This document shows positions 44,147 through 53,845 of a stretch of 64,000 bases of DNA, piece by piece. The notes under the pieces are model-generated. The model saw nothing but the letters and a program-made list of their open reading frames with translations. It was not told where the DNA came from and made no database searches. Position numbers and translations under genes: made by a program. The stretch's first letter is position 1. Every line of letters starts with the position of its first letter. Source of the stretch: Sphingopyxis italica (lineage in GTDB: Bacteria; Pseudomonadota; Alphaproteobacteria; Sphingomonadales; Sphingomonadaceae); the NCBI RefSeq assembly GCF_011926545.1, contig NZ_JAATIT010000007.1:1-64000 (forward strand). The letters are read 5' to 3'.

Positions 44147-45370
44147 CTAGCGTATCCGCACGCCACCCTTCCACATCATCGTCGCGCGGCCCTGGACGGG
44201 CATGCCGTCGAAGGGGGTGTTGCCGGCCCAGGCCGCCATCTTCTTCGCGTCGACCTGCCACGGGGTGCCGTCATCGACGAGAATGAGGTCGGCTTCCTTG
44301 CCCGGCGCGAGTTTCCCGGCGTCGACGCCGAGCAGGCAGGCGGGGGTGGCGGCGAGCAGTTCGAACAGGCGGCCGGGGGAGATGTGGCCGTCGCGGACGA
44401 GACCGAGGCCGAGCGCAAGCAGCGTTTCGGCGCCCGCCATGCCGGGCTGCGCCTCGGCGAAGGGGAGGCGCTTGTCCTCGGGGCCGCGCGGATCGTGGCC
44501 CGACGACAAGATGTCGATCGTGCCGTCCTTGATCGCGGCGAGGCAGGCGTGGCGGTCGTCCTCGCTGCGGAGCGGCGGCGACAGGCGCGCGAAGGTGCGG
44601 AAATCGCCGATCGCGGTGTCGGAAAGCAGCAGGTGCGCGGGGGTGATGCCGCAGAGGACGGGCAGGCCCTTCGCCTTGGCGGCGCGGATCAGGTCGAGCC
44701 CGCGCGCGGTGGTGACCTGGCGGAAATGGACGGGCGCGCCGGTTTCCTCGACGAGCGCGAGGTCACGCGCGATCGCCATCGCCTCGGCGATGGCGGGGGC
44801 GGAAGCGAGGCCGAGGCGCGTTGCCATTTCGCCGTCGGTCGCGACCGCGCCCGCGGTGAGGCCTTCATCCTCGGCGTGGATGATCGTCACGAGGCCGAGC
44901 GAGGCCGCGTAGGACAGCACGCGGCGCATCACGCCGCTGTCGGCGATGCGCGCGCGGCCGGTGGCGACGGCGCGCGCGCCCGCCTGTTTCATCAGGCCGA
45001 TCTCGGCGAGCTCCCTGCCTTCGAGCCCCTTAGTCGCCGCGGCGAGCGGGTGAACCCAGAGGTCGGGCTTGCCGCCTTTGGCGGCGCGCTCGACGAGCCC
45101 GGCGCCGTCGAGCGGGCCGCTGTCGGGCATCAGCGCGGCGCGGGTGATGCCACCGAAGTGGAAGGCGGGCTTGTCGGTCGCAAAGACGCCGAGGTCGATG
45201 ATCCCGGGGGCGAGCCATTGGCCCCTGGCGTCGACGGTTTCGGTGCCGTCGGGGATGTCGGTGGGGTCGAGCGCGGCGATGCGGCCATCGACCGCGAGCA
45301 GGCTGCCGGGGCGGGGCGTGTCGCCGTCGATCAACTGGGTATTGACGATGTGAAGCGGTTTCAGTTCCAT
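44147..45370 (-). CDS. Dihydroorotase-like protein, probably noncatalytic (PyrX/pDHO type)
   Basis: A 407-residue amidohydrolase-fold protein. The metal-binding HxH after the first strand (normally PGxxDxHxH) is absent: [16 protein letters not shown] at about residues 55-70. The second site, normally TPHHL, reads [10 protein letters not shown]. The later aspartate region [16 protein letters not shown] is kept in outline. In pseudomonads and others, a degenerate dihydroorotase encoded after pyrB is a structural subunit needed to hold the ATCase dodecamer together. The start at ATG 45370 overlaps the pyrB end by ten bases. Confidence 0.85.
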   Translation of the reverse strand: MELKPLHIVNTQLIDGDTPRPGSLLAVDGRIAALDPTDIPDGTETVDARGQWLAPGIIDLGVFATDKPAFHFGGITRAALMPDSGPLDGAGLVERAAKGGKPDLWVHPLAAATKGLEGRELAEIGLMKQAGARAVATGRARIADSGVMRRVLSYAASLGLVTIIHAEDEGLTAGAVATDGEMATRLGLASAPAIAEAMAIARDLALVEETGAPVHFRQVTTARGLDLIRAAKAKGLPVLCGITPAHLLLSDTAIGDFRTFARLSPPLRSEDDRHACLAAIKDGTIDILSSGHDPRGPEDKRLPFAEAQPGMAGAETLLALGLGLVRDGHISPGRLFELLAATPACLLGVDAGKLAPGKEADLILVDDGTPWQVDAKKMAAWAGNTPFDGMPVQGRATMMWKGGVRIR

Positions 45371-46356
45371 CCCGGCACTCCCCGCTGGCGGCGCGTCAAG
45401 ATGTCGAGGCATGCCATGCGCACCGCAACGCCCATTTCGACCTGTTCGGTGATCGTCGAGCGCGCCGGGTCGTCGGCGATGCTGCTGTCGATCTCGACGC
45501 CGCGGTTCATCGGGCCGGGGTGCATGACGATCGCGTCGGGCTTGGCCTTTTCGAGCCGTTTGGGCGTGAGGCCGTAGAGCGCGTGATATTCGCGCGCCGA
45601 GGGGAGATAGGCGCCGTCCATGCGCTCGTTCTGGAGGCGGAGCATCATCACGACGTCGGCGTCGCGGATTCCCTCGTCCATGTCGGTGAAGCTGGTGACG
45701 TGCATGCGCTCCATCGCGGGCGGGGTGAGCGTCGGCGGCGCGACGACGCGCACTTCATTGCCGAGCAGGGTGAGCGCGAGAATGTTCGAGCGCGCGACGC
45801 GGCTGTGGAGAACGTCGCCGCAGATCGCAATGGTGAGCCCCTCGACGCGGCCGAGGCGGCGGCGGATGGTGAGCGCGTCGAGCAGCGCCTGCGTCGGATG
45901 CTCGTGGCGGCCGTCGCCGGCGTTGAGCACGGGGCAGTCGACCTTGTCGGCGATGAGCTGCACCGCGCCCGACGAGGCGTGGCGGATGACGATCGCGTCG
46001 GCGCGCATGGCGTTCAATGTCATCGCGGTGTCGATCAGCGTCTCGCCCTTCTTCACGCTCGACTGCGCGGCGTGCATGTTGACGACGTCGGCGCCGAGGC
46101 GTTTTCCGGCGATCTCGAACGACAGAAGCGTTCGGGTGGAGTTCTCGAAAAAGGCGTTGATGATCGTCAGGCCCGCGAGGCGGTCGTCATGCTTGGCGGC
46201 GCCGCTGCGGTTGAGTTCGACCCACTCTTCGGCGGCGTCGAGCACGTAGGAAATTTCCCACGGGGTGAGCGGGGCGATGCCGGTGAGGTGGCGATGGCGA
46301 AAGGCATCGCCGCCGGGCGGATAGTCGCTGGCGGGTCGGGTGGTGGAGTTTGTCAT
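45361..46356 (-). CDS. pyrB: Aspartate carbamoyltransferase catalytic subunit
   Basis: A 331-residue enzyme forming carbamoyl aspartate from aspartate and carbamoyl phosphate. The carbamoyl-phosphate loop [38 protein letters not shown] (STRT and the conserved lysine), [20 protein letters not shown], and [14 protein letters not shown] are family hallmarks. The start at ATG 46356 (MTNSTTRP) fits the family N-terminus. It precedes the dihydroorotase-like gene with a ten-base overlap, so the two are coupled. Confidence 0.96.
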   Translation of the reverse strand: MTNSTTRPASDYPPGGDAFRHRHLTGIAPLTPWEISYVLDAAEEWVELNRSGAAKHDDRLAGLTIINAFFENSTRTLLSFEIAGKRLGADVVNMHAAQSSVKKGETLIDTAMTLNAMRADAIVIRHASSGAVQLIADKVDCPVLNAGDGRHEHPTQALLDALTIRRRLGRVEGLTIAICGDVLHSRVARSNILALTLLGNEVRVVAPPTLTPPAMERMHVTSFTDMDEGIRDADVVMMLRLQNERMDGAYLPSAREYHALYGLTPKRLEKAKPDAIVMHPGPMNRGVEIDSSIADDPARSTITEQVEMGVAVRMACLDILTRRQRGVPGWN

Positions 46357-46406
46357 TAAAGGGGAGCGTCTACGCACGAGTTACGGAAATCGCAAGTGAA
46401 GATAGG

Positions 46407-46486
46407 CCGTCGCCCCCGCGAAGGCGGGGGCCGCTATCGGCGTAGCGTAAGGTTGCCAGCGGCCCCCGCCTTCGCGGGGGCGACGG
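46407..46486. repeat. Palindromic intergenic repeat (family C)
   Basis: Arms CCGTCGCCCCCGCGAAGGCG and CGCCTTCGCGGGGGCGACGG with GGGGGCCGCT/AGCGGCCCCC inside. A second copy is at 59478-59560. It lies between pyrB and ruvX. Confidence 0.85.
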
Positions 46487-46488
46487 TT

Positions 46489-46950
46489 TTAGCTACGCGT
46501 CATCGCGTCGATCGCGCCCTGCAGGATGAAGGCCGCGGCGGCGCTGTCGACGCGTGTCGCGCGTTTGGCGCGGCTGACGTCGGCGGCGATCATCGCGCGC
46601 TCGACCGCGGCGGTCGACCAGCGTTCGTCCCAGAGCAGGAGCGGGAGAGCGAGCGGGGCGAGGTTGCGCGCGAAGGCGCGGGTGCTCTGCGTGCGCGGGC
46701 TGTCGCTGCCGTCCATGTTGAGCGGGAGGCCGACGACGAGGCCGACGATAACATGCTGCGCGATGAGCGATTTCAGCGTTTCGAAGTCGACCGAGAATTT
46801 CTTGCGGATGATCGTCTTGTCGGGGGTCGCGAAGCTCCAGTTCGTGTCGCAGAAAGCGACGCCGATGGTCTTCGTGCCGACGTCGAGGCCCATGAGACGG
46901 CCGCCGTTGGGGAAGTGGGCGGCGAAGTCGGGGGCGGCGGTGGTGATCAT
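46489..46950 (-). CDS. ruvX: Putative pre-16S rRNA nuclease / Holliday junction resolvase-like RuvX (YqgF)
   Basis: A 153-residue RNase H-fold protein. The first strand with the catalytic aspartate is [18 protein letters not shown]. The conserved glutamate is in [17 protein letters not shown], and the last aspartate in [16 protein letters not shown]. It is proposed to process 16S rRNA. Short N-terminal extension before the first strand. Same strand as pyrB, with a palindromic repeat between them. Confidence 0.92.
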   Translation of the reverse strand: MITTAAPDFAAHFPNGGRLMGLDVGTKTIGVAFCDTNWSFATPDKTIIRKKFSVDFETLKSLIAQHVIVGLVVGLPLNMDGSDSPRTQSTRAFARNLAPLALPLLLWDERWSTAAVERAMIAADVSRAKRATRVDSAAAAFILQGAIDAMTRS

Positions 46951-46966
46951 GGCCTGCCTCCCTTAC

Positions 46967-47046
46967 CCGTTCGTGTCGAGCGAAGTCGAGACACCGTGGG
47001 GGCGCGCACTGACGATGGGCATCTCGACTTCGCTCGATGCGAACGG
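46967..47046. repeat. Palindromic intergenic repeat (family B)
   Basis: Arms CCGTTCGTGTCGAGCGAAGT and ACTTCGCTCGATGCGAACGG. It lies between the end of the DUF3089 gene and the start of ruvX. Confidence 0.85.
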
Positions 47047-47048
47047 AA

Positions 47049-48335
47049 TCAGGTTTTCGGTGCCGCAGTTACCGGAGCCGAGGCTGGTGCAATCGGCTCC
47101 GTAGCCGGCGGCACCGGCGACGGCTTGCCTTCATAGGTCGCGAGGCGGCGCAGCGCATCGGCGCGGACGTTCGCCCAGAAGAGGGTGATGTCATAGACGT
47201 GATAATTGTTGCCGGGGAGGACATAGCCCGCGACGACATACTCCTTCGCGATGTCGGCGTCGCCGATCATCAGGAAGCCGCGCGTGTCGTCGCATGTGGC
47301 GCCGATCTTGCCCGCGATCAGCGACCCCGACTTGAAGCCTTCGGTCGGCCTCAGCGTGCCGATATTCGCTTCGGGCGGCGCGGCGGTATCGGGAATGCCG
47401 GTGAGCGGATTGGTGCACAGCATCCGCGTGCCCGCACGCGGGCGGCCGTCGAAGCCGATCGTGCCGTCATAGGCGTCGGTGACCATGATGGGATCGGCGG
47501 GCTCGGCGAAGCTCGCCCAGCCGAGGATGCAGCCCTTTTGCTCGGGCGTCTGGCACGCGGGCAGGCCGAGGCCGGCGATGTCGGTTTCGAGGCTGACCGG
47601 CCAGCCGATCACATAGGCGGCGACGATGCGCTTGGCGAGCGGGGTGCCGGCGATCCGGGTCTTGAGCAAGGTGGTGAGGTGGAGCGCGCCCTGGCTGTGG
47701 CCGGCGAGGATGATCGGCTTATCCTTGGGCTGCGCGGCGAGGAAGGCGTCGAACGCTTCCTCGACATCGCGATAGGCCGCGTCGATCGCTTTGCCCGCGG
47801 TCACGCGGTCCTCGGCGAGGAAGGCGCCGAGCGTCGCCTGGCGGTAGCGCGGCGCCCAGATTTCGCCCGCGTCGGCAAAGGCGCTCGCCATGCCCTGGAC
47901 GAAGAGGTTGGCGCGATGGTCCGAATCGCGATCCTCGAGCGGGGCATTCCAGCTCGAGCGGCTGTAATAGCTGGTCGGGTGGACGAAGAAGACCGCGGCG
48001 TTGCCCCGGGGGAAGGGGGCTTCGGCGGCCGTCTGCGCCGCCTTTGCGGGGGGGATGAGCTGACCGGCCGCCTTTTCGCCCGGAAGCTCGGTGCCGGGGG
48101 TTTCGCTGCCGTCGGCGGCGGGGCGCCAGGCCGACGGGTCCTTTTCCATCCCGGGGCGCGCGAACCACATTTTGGGGTCGTCATAGGCGTTGGGCGCGAC
48201 CGCGGCCTGCGGCTTGAATTCGGTGCTGGGGACGAAGGCGGTGCGCGCGATCCAGCCGGGGAACAGCTGGTAGACGACCCCGGCGGCGAGGATGAGGAGG
48301 ATGATCGCGGCGATGATGTAGAGAAACTTGCGGGC
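47049..48335 (-). CDS. DUF3089 lipase-like protein
   Basis: A 428-residue protein. An N-terminal membrane anchor is present (MARKFLYIIAAIILLILAAGVVYQLF). The core has an alpha/beta-hydrolase-type nucleophile elbow ILAGHSQGALHL (GHSQG). The early FFVHPTSYYSRSSWNAPLEDRDSDHRANLFVQ is typical of DUF3089. The start is set at TTG 48335, which follows GGAG at seven bases; the longer in-frame TTG 48383 lies in the repeat pair and lacks a binding site. It is divergent from the DUF4153 gene, and the paired palindromes sit between them. Confidence 0.85.
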   Translation of the reverse strand, partial: ARKFLYIIAAIILLILAAGVVYQLFPGWIARTAFVPSTEFKPQAAVAPNAYDDPKMWFARPGMEKDPSAWRPAADGSETPGTELPGEKAAGQLIPPAKAAQTAAEAPFPRGNAAVFFVHPTSYYSRSSWNAPLEDRDSDHRANLFVQGMASAFADAGEIWAPRYRQATLGAFLAEDRVTAGKAIDAAYRDVEEAFDAFLAAQPKDKPIILAGHSQGALHLTTLLKTRIAGTPLAKRIVAAYVIGWPVSLETDIAGLGLPACQTPEQKGCILGWASFAEPADPIMVTDAYDGTIGFDGRPRAGTRMLCTNPLTGIPDTAAPPEANIGTLRPTEGFKSGSLIAGKIGATCDDTRGFLMIGDADIAKEYVVAGYVLPGNNYHVYDITLFWANVRADALRRLATYEGKPSPVPPATEPIAPASAPVTAAPKT

Positions 48336-48384
48336 CAAATGGGCGCTCCATGGGGAGGGGGACAGGTCTTCGCCTGCGGGCAAT

Positions 48385-48467
48385 AAATAGGGACAGTCCC
48401 TATTTAATCGGCGCGATGCGAAAGCATTCGAACGTCTCTTCTAATTAAATAGGGACTGTCCCTATTT
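48385..48467. repeat. Paired 21-bp palindromes (REPIN-like), second locus
   Basis: Two copies of the AAATAGGGAC/GTCCCTATTT palindrome at 48385-48405 and 48447-48467, separated by 41 bases. The centre base is A in the first and T in the second, as expected for inverted copies. Both have ATT/AAT extensions. Same family as 1093-1177. Confidence 0.8.
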
Positions 48468-48528
48468 ATTGTGGGCTCTGGCGCAGCTTTGGCTTGCCGC
48501 GCGCCACGAAACAAGCCCAGATGTGGGC

Positions 48529-50304
48529 ATGACCGACGCAGTTGCAACCGCCGCCGCCGCCGATTCGCCCGCCCGATCGTCAAGCGTTTCGGTGCGGCTG
48601 GACGACAGCGATCCGCCCTGGCCGCTGCGCCCATGGATCATGGCGGCGATCTGTGCCGCCGCGGGGCTCGCCTTTCACCTGCTGATCGACCACCATTATG
48701 ACGATGCGCTCGCGCATTGGCGCAGCGCGCTGGCGGCGGGGATCGCGGCGGCGACGGTGGTGCTCGTGCTCGGCGTCGAGCTGCGCCGCTGGCACTGGGC
48801 GCTGGGTTTCGCGCTCGGCTGGGGCGTGATCCTCGGGCTGATCGCGCGGGCGACAGCGGCCTATAATATCCAGGGCAATCCGGTCGAATGGCCCTTCTGG
48901 TCGGGCATTCTCGCGGTGCTCGTCGCGACGCCTTTGTTCCAGACGCGGCGCGACGTCGCGCCCGACTGGCGCTTCTGGAAGCTGTGGCAGATGCCGTACC
49001 AGCGATTGCACAGCCATGCGTGGACCGACGCGGTAATCGGCGCGGCGAGCCTGGCGTTCGTCGGCATCACCTTTCTGCTCACCGTGCTGATCGGGCAGAT
49101 GTTCAAGCTGATCGGGATCAATTTGATCTTCGACCTTTTGAACGGCGAATGGTTTGGCTGGATGCTCGCGGGCGCGGCGTTCGGCGGCGCGGTCGGGCTG
49201 CTGCGCGAGCGCGACAAGCTCGTTGCGACCTTGCAGCGGCTGGTGATGATCATACTCGCGGTGCTCGCACCGGCGCTCGCGGTCGCGCTGGTGCTGTTCC
49301 TGCTCTCGCTCGCGGAGACGGGATTGCAGAAGCTGTGGGATTCGGGCTTTTCGACCGCGGCGGTGATGATGGCGGTCGCGGCGTTCGCGGTGCTGCTCGC
49401 CAATGCGGTGATCGGCAATGGCGGCGACGACCGCGCGACCAATCCGGCGCTGCGCTGGGCGGCGCCGGTGCTGGCGGTCGCGGTGCTGCCGCTGGCGGGC
49501 ATCGCTTATTATTCGATGCACTTGCGGGTGATTCAATATGGCTGGACGCCCGAGCGCATCTGGGGCGTGATCGCGGCGCTGATCGCGCTCGCCTATGGCA
49601 TCGCTGGCCTGTGGGCGGTGGTGAAGGGGCGGCGCGATTTCGACGATCTGCTGCGGCCGTTGCAGCAAAAGCTCGCGATCGGGCTGGCGCTGCTCGCGCT
49701 GTTCCTCGCGCTGCCGATCCTCGATTTCGGGGCGATTTCGACGCGCGATCAGGTGGCGCGGCTGAAATCGGGGGCGACGCCGGTCGAAAAGTTCGACTGG
49801 GCGGCGATGGCCTATGATTTCGGGCCGAGCGGGCGCGCGGCGCTGACGGAGCTAGCGCGCTCGCCGCGGAAGCCGCGTGCCGACGCGGCGAAGGCGGCGC
49901 TGGCGGCGAAGAACCGCTGGGACCTGGGCGGGCCGCGCGGGGCGGTGTTGCTGAAGCCGTTTGCCGATCGGTTGCGTGTCATTCCCGCGGGCCGCGCCCT
50001 GCCCGCCGCGGCGCTCGACCGGATCGCGGGAAGTTATATGTGCAGCCGCGCCAAGGCGTGCGTCGCGGTGTGGCTCGACGACAAAAGGATCGGGGTGCTC
50101 GGGCAGAACGAGCCCGGCGATGCGCTGAATTTCGACTTCGTGACGCAGAATGACGCCGGACAATGGGTGCAGGGCGATTGGGCCAAGCCCGCGCCGGGGA
50201 AAAAGCCGGCGGTCGATTTGTCGACAGCGCGGATCGAGGTCGAGACGGTGACGCAGCGCCGCGTGCTGGTGAACGGCGAGCCGGAATCGGGGGCGTTCGA
50301 CTAG
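48529..50304 (+). CDS. DUF4153 integral membrane protein
   Basis: A 591-residue protein with about 10-12 membrane segments in the first 430 residues and a soluble C-terminal part of about 150. The segment RWALGF-like WHWALGFALGWGVILGLIAR and the helical FRRDFDDLLRPLQQ-like KGRRDFDDLLRPLQQKLAIGLALLALFLALPILDFGAISTRDQVARLKSG match DUF4153. Function unknown. The start at ATG 48529 (MTDAVATAAAA) is taken since the upstream in-frame GTG lies next to the palindromes. The C-terminal end at 50304 is followed by a palindromic repeat. Confidence 0.8.
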   Translation: MTDAVATAAAADSPARSSSVSVRLDDSDPPWPLRPWIMAAICAAAGLAFHLLIDHHYDDALAHWRSALAAGIAAATVVLVLGVELRRWHWALGFALGWGVILGLIARATAAYNIQGNPVEWPFWSGILAVLVATPLFQTRRDVAPDWRFWKLWQMPYQRLHSHAWTDAVIGAASLAFVGITFLLTVLIGQMFKLIGINLIFDLLNGEWFGWMLAGAAFGGAVGLLRERDKLVATLQRLVMIILAVLAPALAVALVLFLLSLAETGLQKLWDSGFSTAAVMMAVAAFAVLLANAVIGNGGDDRATNPALRWAAPVLAVAVLPLAGIAYYSMHLRVIQYGWTPERIWGVIAALIALAYGIAGLWAVVKGRRDFDDLLRPLQQKLAIGLALLALFLALPILDFGAISTRDQVARLKSGATPVEKFDWAAMAYDFGPSGRAALTELARSPRKPRADAAKAALAAKNRWDLGGPRGAVLLKPFADRLRVIPAGRALPAAALDRIAGSYMCSRAKACVAVWLDDKRIGVLGQNEPGDALNFDFVTQNDAGQWVQGDWAKPAPGKKPAVDLSTARIEVETVTQRRVLVNGEPESGAFD

Positions 50305-50323
50305 CTTCTCCCGAACAATCCCT

Positions 50324-50401
50324 CCCTCGTCATTCCCGCGAAAGCGGGAACCCATGAGCGGCGGGCCGGCTGGGTTCCCGCTTTCGCGGGAATGACGAGG
50401 G
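50324..50401. repeat. Palindromic intergenic repeat (family A)
   Basis: Arms CCCTCGTCATTCCCGCGAAA and TTTCGCGGGAATGACGAGGG continue through GCGGGAACCCA/TGGGTTCCCGC, a nearly perfect 31-base stem with a loop of about 16. The longest family-A copy in the window. It follows the DUF4153 gene. Confidence 0.9.
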
Positions 50402-50484
50402 TTTTTGCCGAGTTTCTATGGCCGCGGCTTGATGCAATCCAGCGGGGATGCTAGCGGCGCGGCTTCGTTAAAGTTAGGGCGATC

Positions 50485-50787
50485 ATGGCAATCGATCAGG
50501 CAACAGTAAGGAAAATCGCGTCGCTGGCGCGCATCGCGATCAGCGATGCGGAAGCCGCCGCGATGGAAGGCGAACTCAACGGCATTTTGGGCTGGGTCGA
50601 GCAACTCGGCGAAGTCGATGTGACCGGGGTCGAACCGATGACCGCGGTGATCCCCAACACGCTGCGGCTGCGCGACGATGTCGTCGACGCCGACCCGCTG
50701 ACCGGCGGCGGCCGTCGCGACGATGTGCTGGCGAATGCGCCGGCGCCGCAGCACGGGTTTTTCGGCGTTCCCAAGGTGATCGAGTGA
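50485..50787 (+). CDS. gatC: Asp-tRNA(Asn)/Glu-tRNA(Gln) amidotransferase subunit C
   Basis: A 100-residue structural subunit that wraps around GatA and GatB. It reads [48 protein letters not shown], then [11 protein letters not shown] and [20 protein letters not shown] at the C-terminus, all family marks. First gene of gatCAB. Its stop touches the gatA start. Confidence 0.96.
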   Translation: MAIDQATVRKIASLARIAISDAEAAAMEGELNGILGWVEQLGEVDVTGVEPMTAVIPNTLRLRDDVVDADPLTGGGRRDDVLANAPAPQHGFFGVPKVIE

Positions 50788-52268
50788 TGACCGAGCTTAC
50801 CAACCTGACCGTCGCCGAGATCCGCGACGGGCACCGCGCAGGCGATTTCAGCGCCGTCGAGGTGGCCGAGGCGTTCAACGCCAATGTCGCGGGCGCGAAG
50901 GCGCTGAATGCGTTCATCGTCGAGACGCCCGAACATGCGATCGCGGCGGCGAAGGCGGCCGATGCCGATCGCGCGGCGGGGACGCTGAAGCCGCTGTCGG
51001 GCGTGCCGATCGGGATGAAGGACCTGTTCGCGACGAACGGCGTCCAGACGACCGCCGCGAGCCACATGCTCGAAGGCTTCGTCCCGCGCTATGAATCGAC
51101 CGTTTCGGCAAAGCTGTGGGACGCCGGTTGCGGCATGCTCGGCAAGCTCAACCTCGACCAGTTCGCGATGGGATCGTCGAACGAGACCTCCTACTTTGGC
51201 AATGTCATCAGCCCGTGGAAGCGCAAGGATGGCGGCAATGCGGCGCTCGCGCCGGGCGGCTCGTCGGGCGGCTCGTCGTCGGCGATCGCGGCGCGGCTGT
51301 GCCCGGCGGCGACGGGGACCGACACCGGCGGTTCGATCCGCCAGCCCGCGGCGTTCACCGGCATTTCGGGGATCAAGCCGACCTATGGCCGCTGCTCGCG
51401 CTGGGGCATCGTGGCGTTCGCGAGTTCGCTCGATCAGGCGGGGCCGATGGCGCGCGACGTCAAGGACTGCGCGATCATGCTCGAGAATATGGCGGGCTTC
51501 GATCCGAAGGACGCGACGAGCCTCGATTTGCCCGTGCCCAATTGGGAAGCCGCTTTGTCGAGCGATCTCAAGGGCAAGACGGTCGGGATTCCCAAGGAAT
51601 ATCGCCTCGAAGGCATCGATCCCGACATCGACGCGATGTGGGATGCCGGGATCGCGATGCTGAAGGATGCGGGCGCGGACGTGGTCGAGATCAGCCTGCC
51701 GCACACCAAATATGCGCTGCCCGCCTACTATATCATCGCGCCCGCCGAAGCCTCGTCGAACCTCGCGCGCTATGACGGCGTGCGGTACGGTTTGCGCGAT
51801 CTGCCGCAGGGCGCGGGGCTGCAGGACATGTACGCCGCGACGCGCGCCGACGGCTTTGGGCCCGAGGTCAAGCGCCGCATCATGATCGGCACCTATGTGC
51901 TGTCGGCGGGCTTCTACGACGCCTATTACACGCAGGCGCAGAAGGTGCGGACGCTGATCGCGCGCGATTTCGAACAGGCGTTCGGAATGTGCGACGTGAT
52001 CCTTGCGCCGACCGCGCCGTCGGCGGCGTTCGGGCTGGGCGAGAAGATGGCCGATCCGCTGGCGATGTATTTGAACGACGTGTTCGCGGTGCCCGCGAGC
52101 CTTGCGGGGCTGCCCGCGATGTCGGTCCCCGCGGCGCTGAACCGCGAAGGGCTGCCGCTGGGGTTGCAGATCATCGGCAAGGCGTTCGACGAGCAGGGTG
52201 TGCTGAACGCCGGGCTGGCCATTGAAGAGCGGGCGGGCTTTACGGCGCGGGCGGAGAAGTGGTGGTAA
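50787..52268 (+). CDS. gatA: Asp-tRNA(Asn)/Glu-tRNA(Gln) amidotransferase subunit A
   Basis: A 493-residue amidase-signature enzyme that frees ammonia from glutamine. The Ser-Ser-Lys site is recognisable: [21 protein letters not shown] (catalytic lysine), then [40 protein letters not shown] with the catalytic serines. The start at ATG 50787 overlaps the gatC stop by one base (TGATG); GTG 50784 is an alternative. It is followed by a palindromic stretch before gatB. Confidence 0.97.
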   Translation: MTELTNLTVAEIRDGHRAGDFSAVEVAEAFNANVAGAKALNAFIVETPEHAIAAAKAADADRAAGTLKPLSGVPIGMKDLFATNGVQTTAASHMLEGFVPRYESTVSAKLWDAGCGMLGKLNLDQFAMGSSNETSYFGNVISPWKRKDGGNAALAPGGSSGGSSSAIAARLCPAATGTDTGGSIRQPAAFTGISGIKPTYGRCSRWGIVAFASSLDQAGPMARDVKDCAIMLENMAGFDPKDATSLDLPVPNWEAALSSDLKGKTVGIPKEYRLEGIDPDIDAMWDAGIAMLKDAGADVVEISLPHTKYALPAYYIIAPAEASSNLARYDGVRYGLRDLPQGAGLQDMYAATRADGFGPEVKRRIMIGTYVLSAGFYDAYYTQAQKVRTLIARDFEQAFGMCDVILAPTAPSAAFGLGEKMADPLAMYLNDVFAVPASLAGLPAMSVPAALNREGLPLGLQIIGKAFDEQGVLNAGLAIEERAGFTARAEKWW

Positions 52269-52275
52269 TGCAGTC

Positions 52276-52360
52276 TGTACCCTTGCGAAGGCAGGGGTCC
52301 ATCTCCGGATGGTGCCAGTTTGAAGCGGCAGGTGATGGGTCCCTGCCTTCGCAGGGACAC
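52276..52360. repeat. Palindromic repeat between gatA and gatB (family I)
   Basis: Arms GTACCCTTGCGAAGGCAGGG and CCCTGCCTTCGCAGGGACAC with GTCCAT/ATGG inside. It lies in the 108-base gap within the operon. Confidence 0.75.
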
Positions 52361-52376
52361 AAGGAAAGTTTGATTG

Positions 52377-53843
52377 ATGTCTGACTATCGCATCAAGGGC
52401 GAAACCGGCGAGTGGGAGGTCGTGATCGGCCTCGAGGTCCATGCGCAGGTCACCTCCAACGCCAAGCTGTTCTCGGGCGCCGCGACGGCGTTCGGGGCGG
52501 AGCCGAACACGCAGGTGTCGCTGGTCGACGCCGCGATGCCGGGGATGCTGCCGGTGCCGAACCGCGAGTGCATCCGCCAGGCGGTGCGCACCGGCATGGC
52601 GATCGAGGCCGAGATCAACAAATGGTCGCGGTTCGACCGCAAGAATTATTTCTACGCCGATCTGCCGCAGGGTTATCAGATTTCGCAGCTTTATCATCCG
52701 ATTGTCGGCGAAGGTTCGCTGACGATCGAGGCCGATGAAAAGGCGGGCCTGCCCGAAGCGAAGCGCATCGGGATCGAGCGCATCCATGTCGAGCAGGACG
52801 CCGGCAAGCTGATGCACGACCAGCATCCGACGATGTCGTACGTCGACCTCAACCGTTCGGGGGTCGCGCTGATGGAGATCGTCTCGCGCCCCGACATGCG
52901 CTCGCCCGCCGAGGCCGGCGCCTATGTGCGCAAGCTGCGCTCGATCCTGCGCTATGTCGGCTCGTGCGACGGCAATATGGAAGAAGGCTCGATGCGCGCC
53001 GACGTCAACGTCAGCGTGCGGAGGCCCGGTGACGAGTTCGGGACGCGGACCGAGACGAAGAACGTCAATTCGGTGCGCTTCGTGATGGCGGTGATCGAGG
53101 GCGAGGCGAAGCGCCAGGTCGAACTGATCGAAAGCGGCGGCACGGTGGTGCAGGAAACGCGGCTGTACGATCCCGACCGTAACGAGACGCGATCGATGCG
53201 GTCGAAGGAGGATGCGCATGATTATCGCTACTTCCCCGATCCCGACCTGTTGCCGCTCGAGCTCGACGATGCGTTTCTGGCCGAGTGCCGCGACAGCTTG
53301 CCCGAGCTGCCCGACGCCAAGCGCGCGCGCTATCTAGCGGCGGGAATTTCGCCGTATAACTCCGACGTGCTGACCGCCGAGGTCGAGGCGGCGCTTTGGT
53401 TCGACAATTTGCTCGACGCGGGCGCGAAGCCCGCCCCGGCGGCGAACTGGGTGACGAGCGAGTTGTTCGGCGCCTTGAACCGCATGGGCCGCGACATTTC
53501 GGACTCGCCGGTCTCGCCCGCGCACGCCGCCGAGCTGCTCGGCCTTGTCGCCGATGGCACGATTTCGGGGACGATCGCCAAGGCGGTGTTCGAGAAGATG
53601 CTCGAGACGGGTGACGGCGCCGCGGCGATCGTCGAGCGCGAGGGGCTGAGGCAGACGAGCGACACCGGCGCGATCGAGGCCGAAATCGCGAAGATCCTTA
53701 CCGCCAATGCCGACAAGGTCGAGCAGTATAGGGGCGGCAAGGAAGCCTTGTTCGGTTTCTTCGTCGGCCAGACGATGAAGGCGATGCAGGGCAAGGCGAA
53801 CCCGCAGGTGGTGAACGAACTGCTGAAAAAGGCGCTGGGCTGA
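52377..53843 (+). CDS. gatB: Asp-tRNA(Asn)/Glu-tRNA(Gln) amidotransferase subunit B
   Basis: A 488-residue subunit that binds the misacylated tRNA and activates it with ATP. N-terminal [28 protein letters not shown], then [90 protein letters not shown]; the C-terminal YqeY-like tail domain ends ALQ-type [25 protein letters not shown]. Start is ATG 52377; TTG 52374 just before is not preferred. Confidence 0.97.
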   Translation: MSDYRIKGETGEWEVVIGLEVHAQVTSNAKLFSGAATAFGAEPNTQVSLVDAAMPGMLPVPNRECIRQAVRTGMAIEAEINKWSRFDRKNYFYADLPQGYQISQLYHPIVGEGSLTIEADEKAGLPEAKRIGIERIHVEQDAGKLMHDQHPTMSYVDLNRSGVALMEIVSRPDMRSPAEAGAYVRKLRSILRYVGSCDGNMEEGSMRADVNVSVRRPGDEFGTRTETKNVNSVRFVMAVIEGEAKRQVELIESGGTVVQETRLYDPDRNETRSMRSKEDAHDYRYFPDPDLLPLELDDAFLAECRDSLPELPDAKRARYLAAGISPYNSDVLTAEVEAALWFDNLLDAGAKPAPAANWVTSELFGALNRMGRDISDSPVSPAHAAELLGLVADGTISGTIAKAVFEKMLETGDGAAAIVEREGLRQTSDTGAIEAEIAKILTANADKVEQYRGGKEALFGFFVGQTMKAMQGKANPQVVNELLKKALG

Positions 53844-53845
53844 GG

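Noticed and set aside
44147..45370. Annotation as an active dihydroorotase (pyrC)
   Set aside because: The HxH and TPHH metal ligands are missing, so catalysis is unlikely.
50496..53219. A 907-codon minus-strand frame across gatA/gatB
   Set aside because: Antisense shadow of gatC-gatA-gatB, with poly-R/H/D composition and no family motif.
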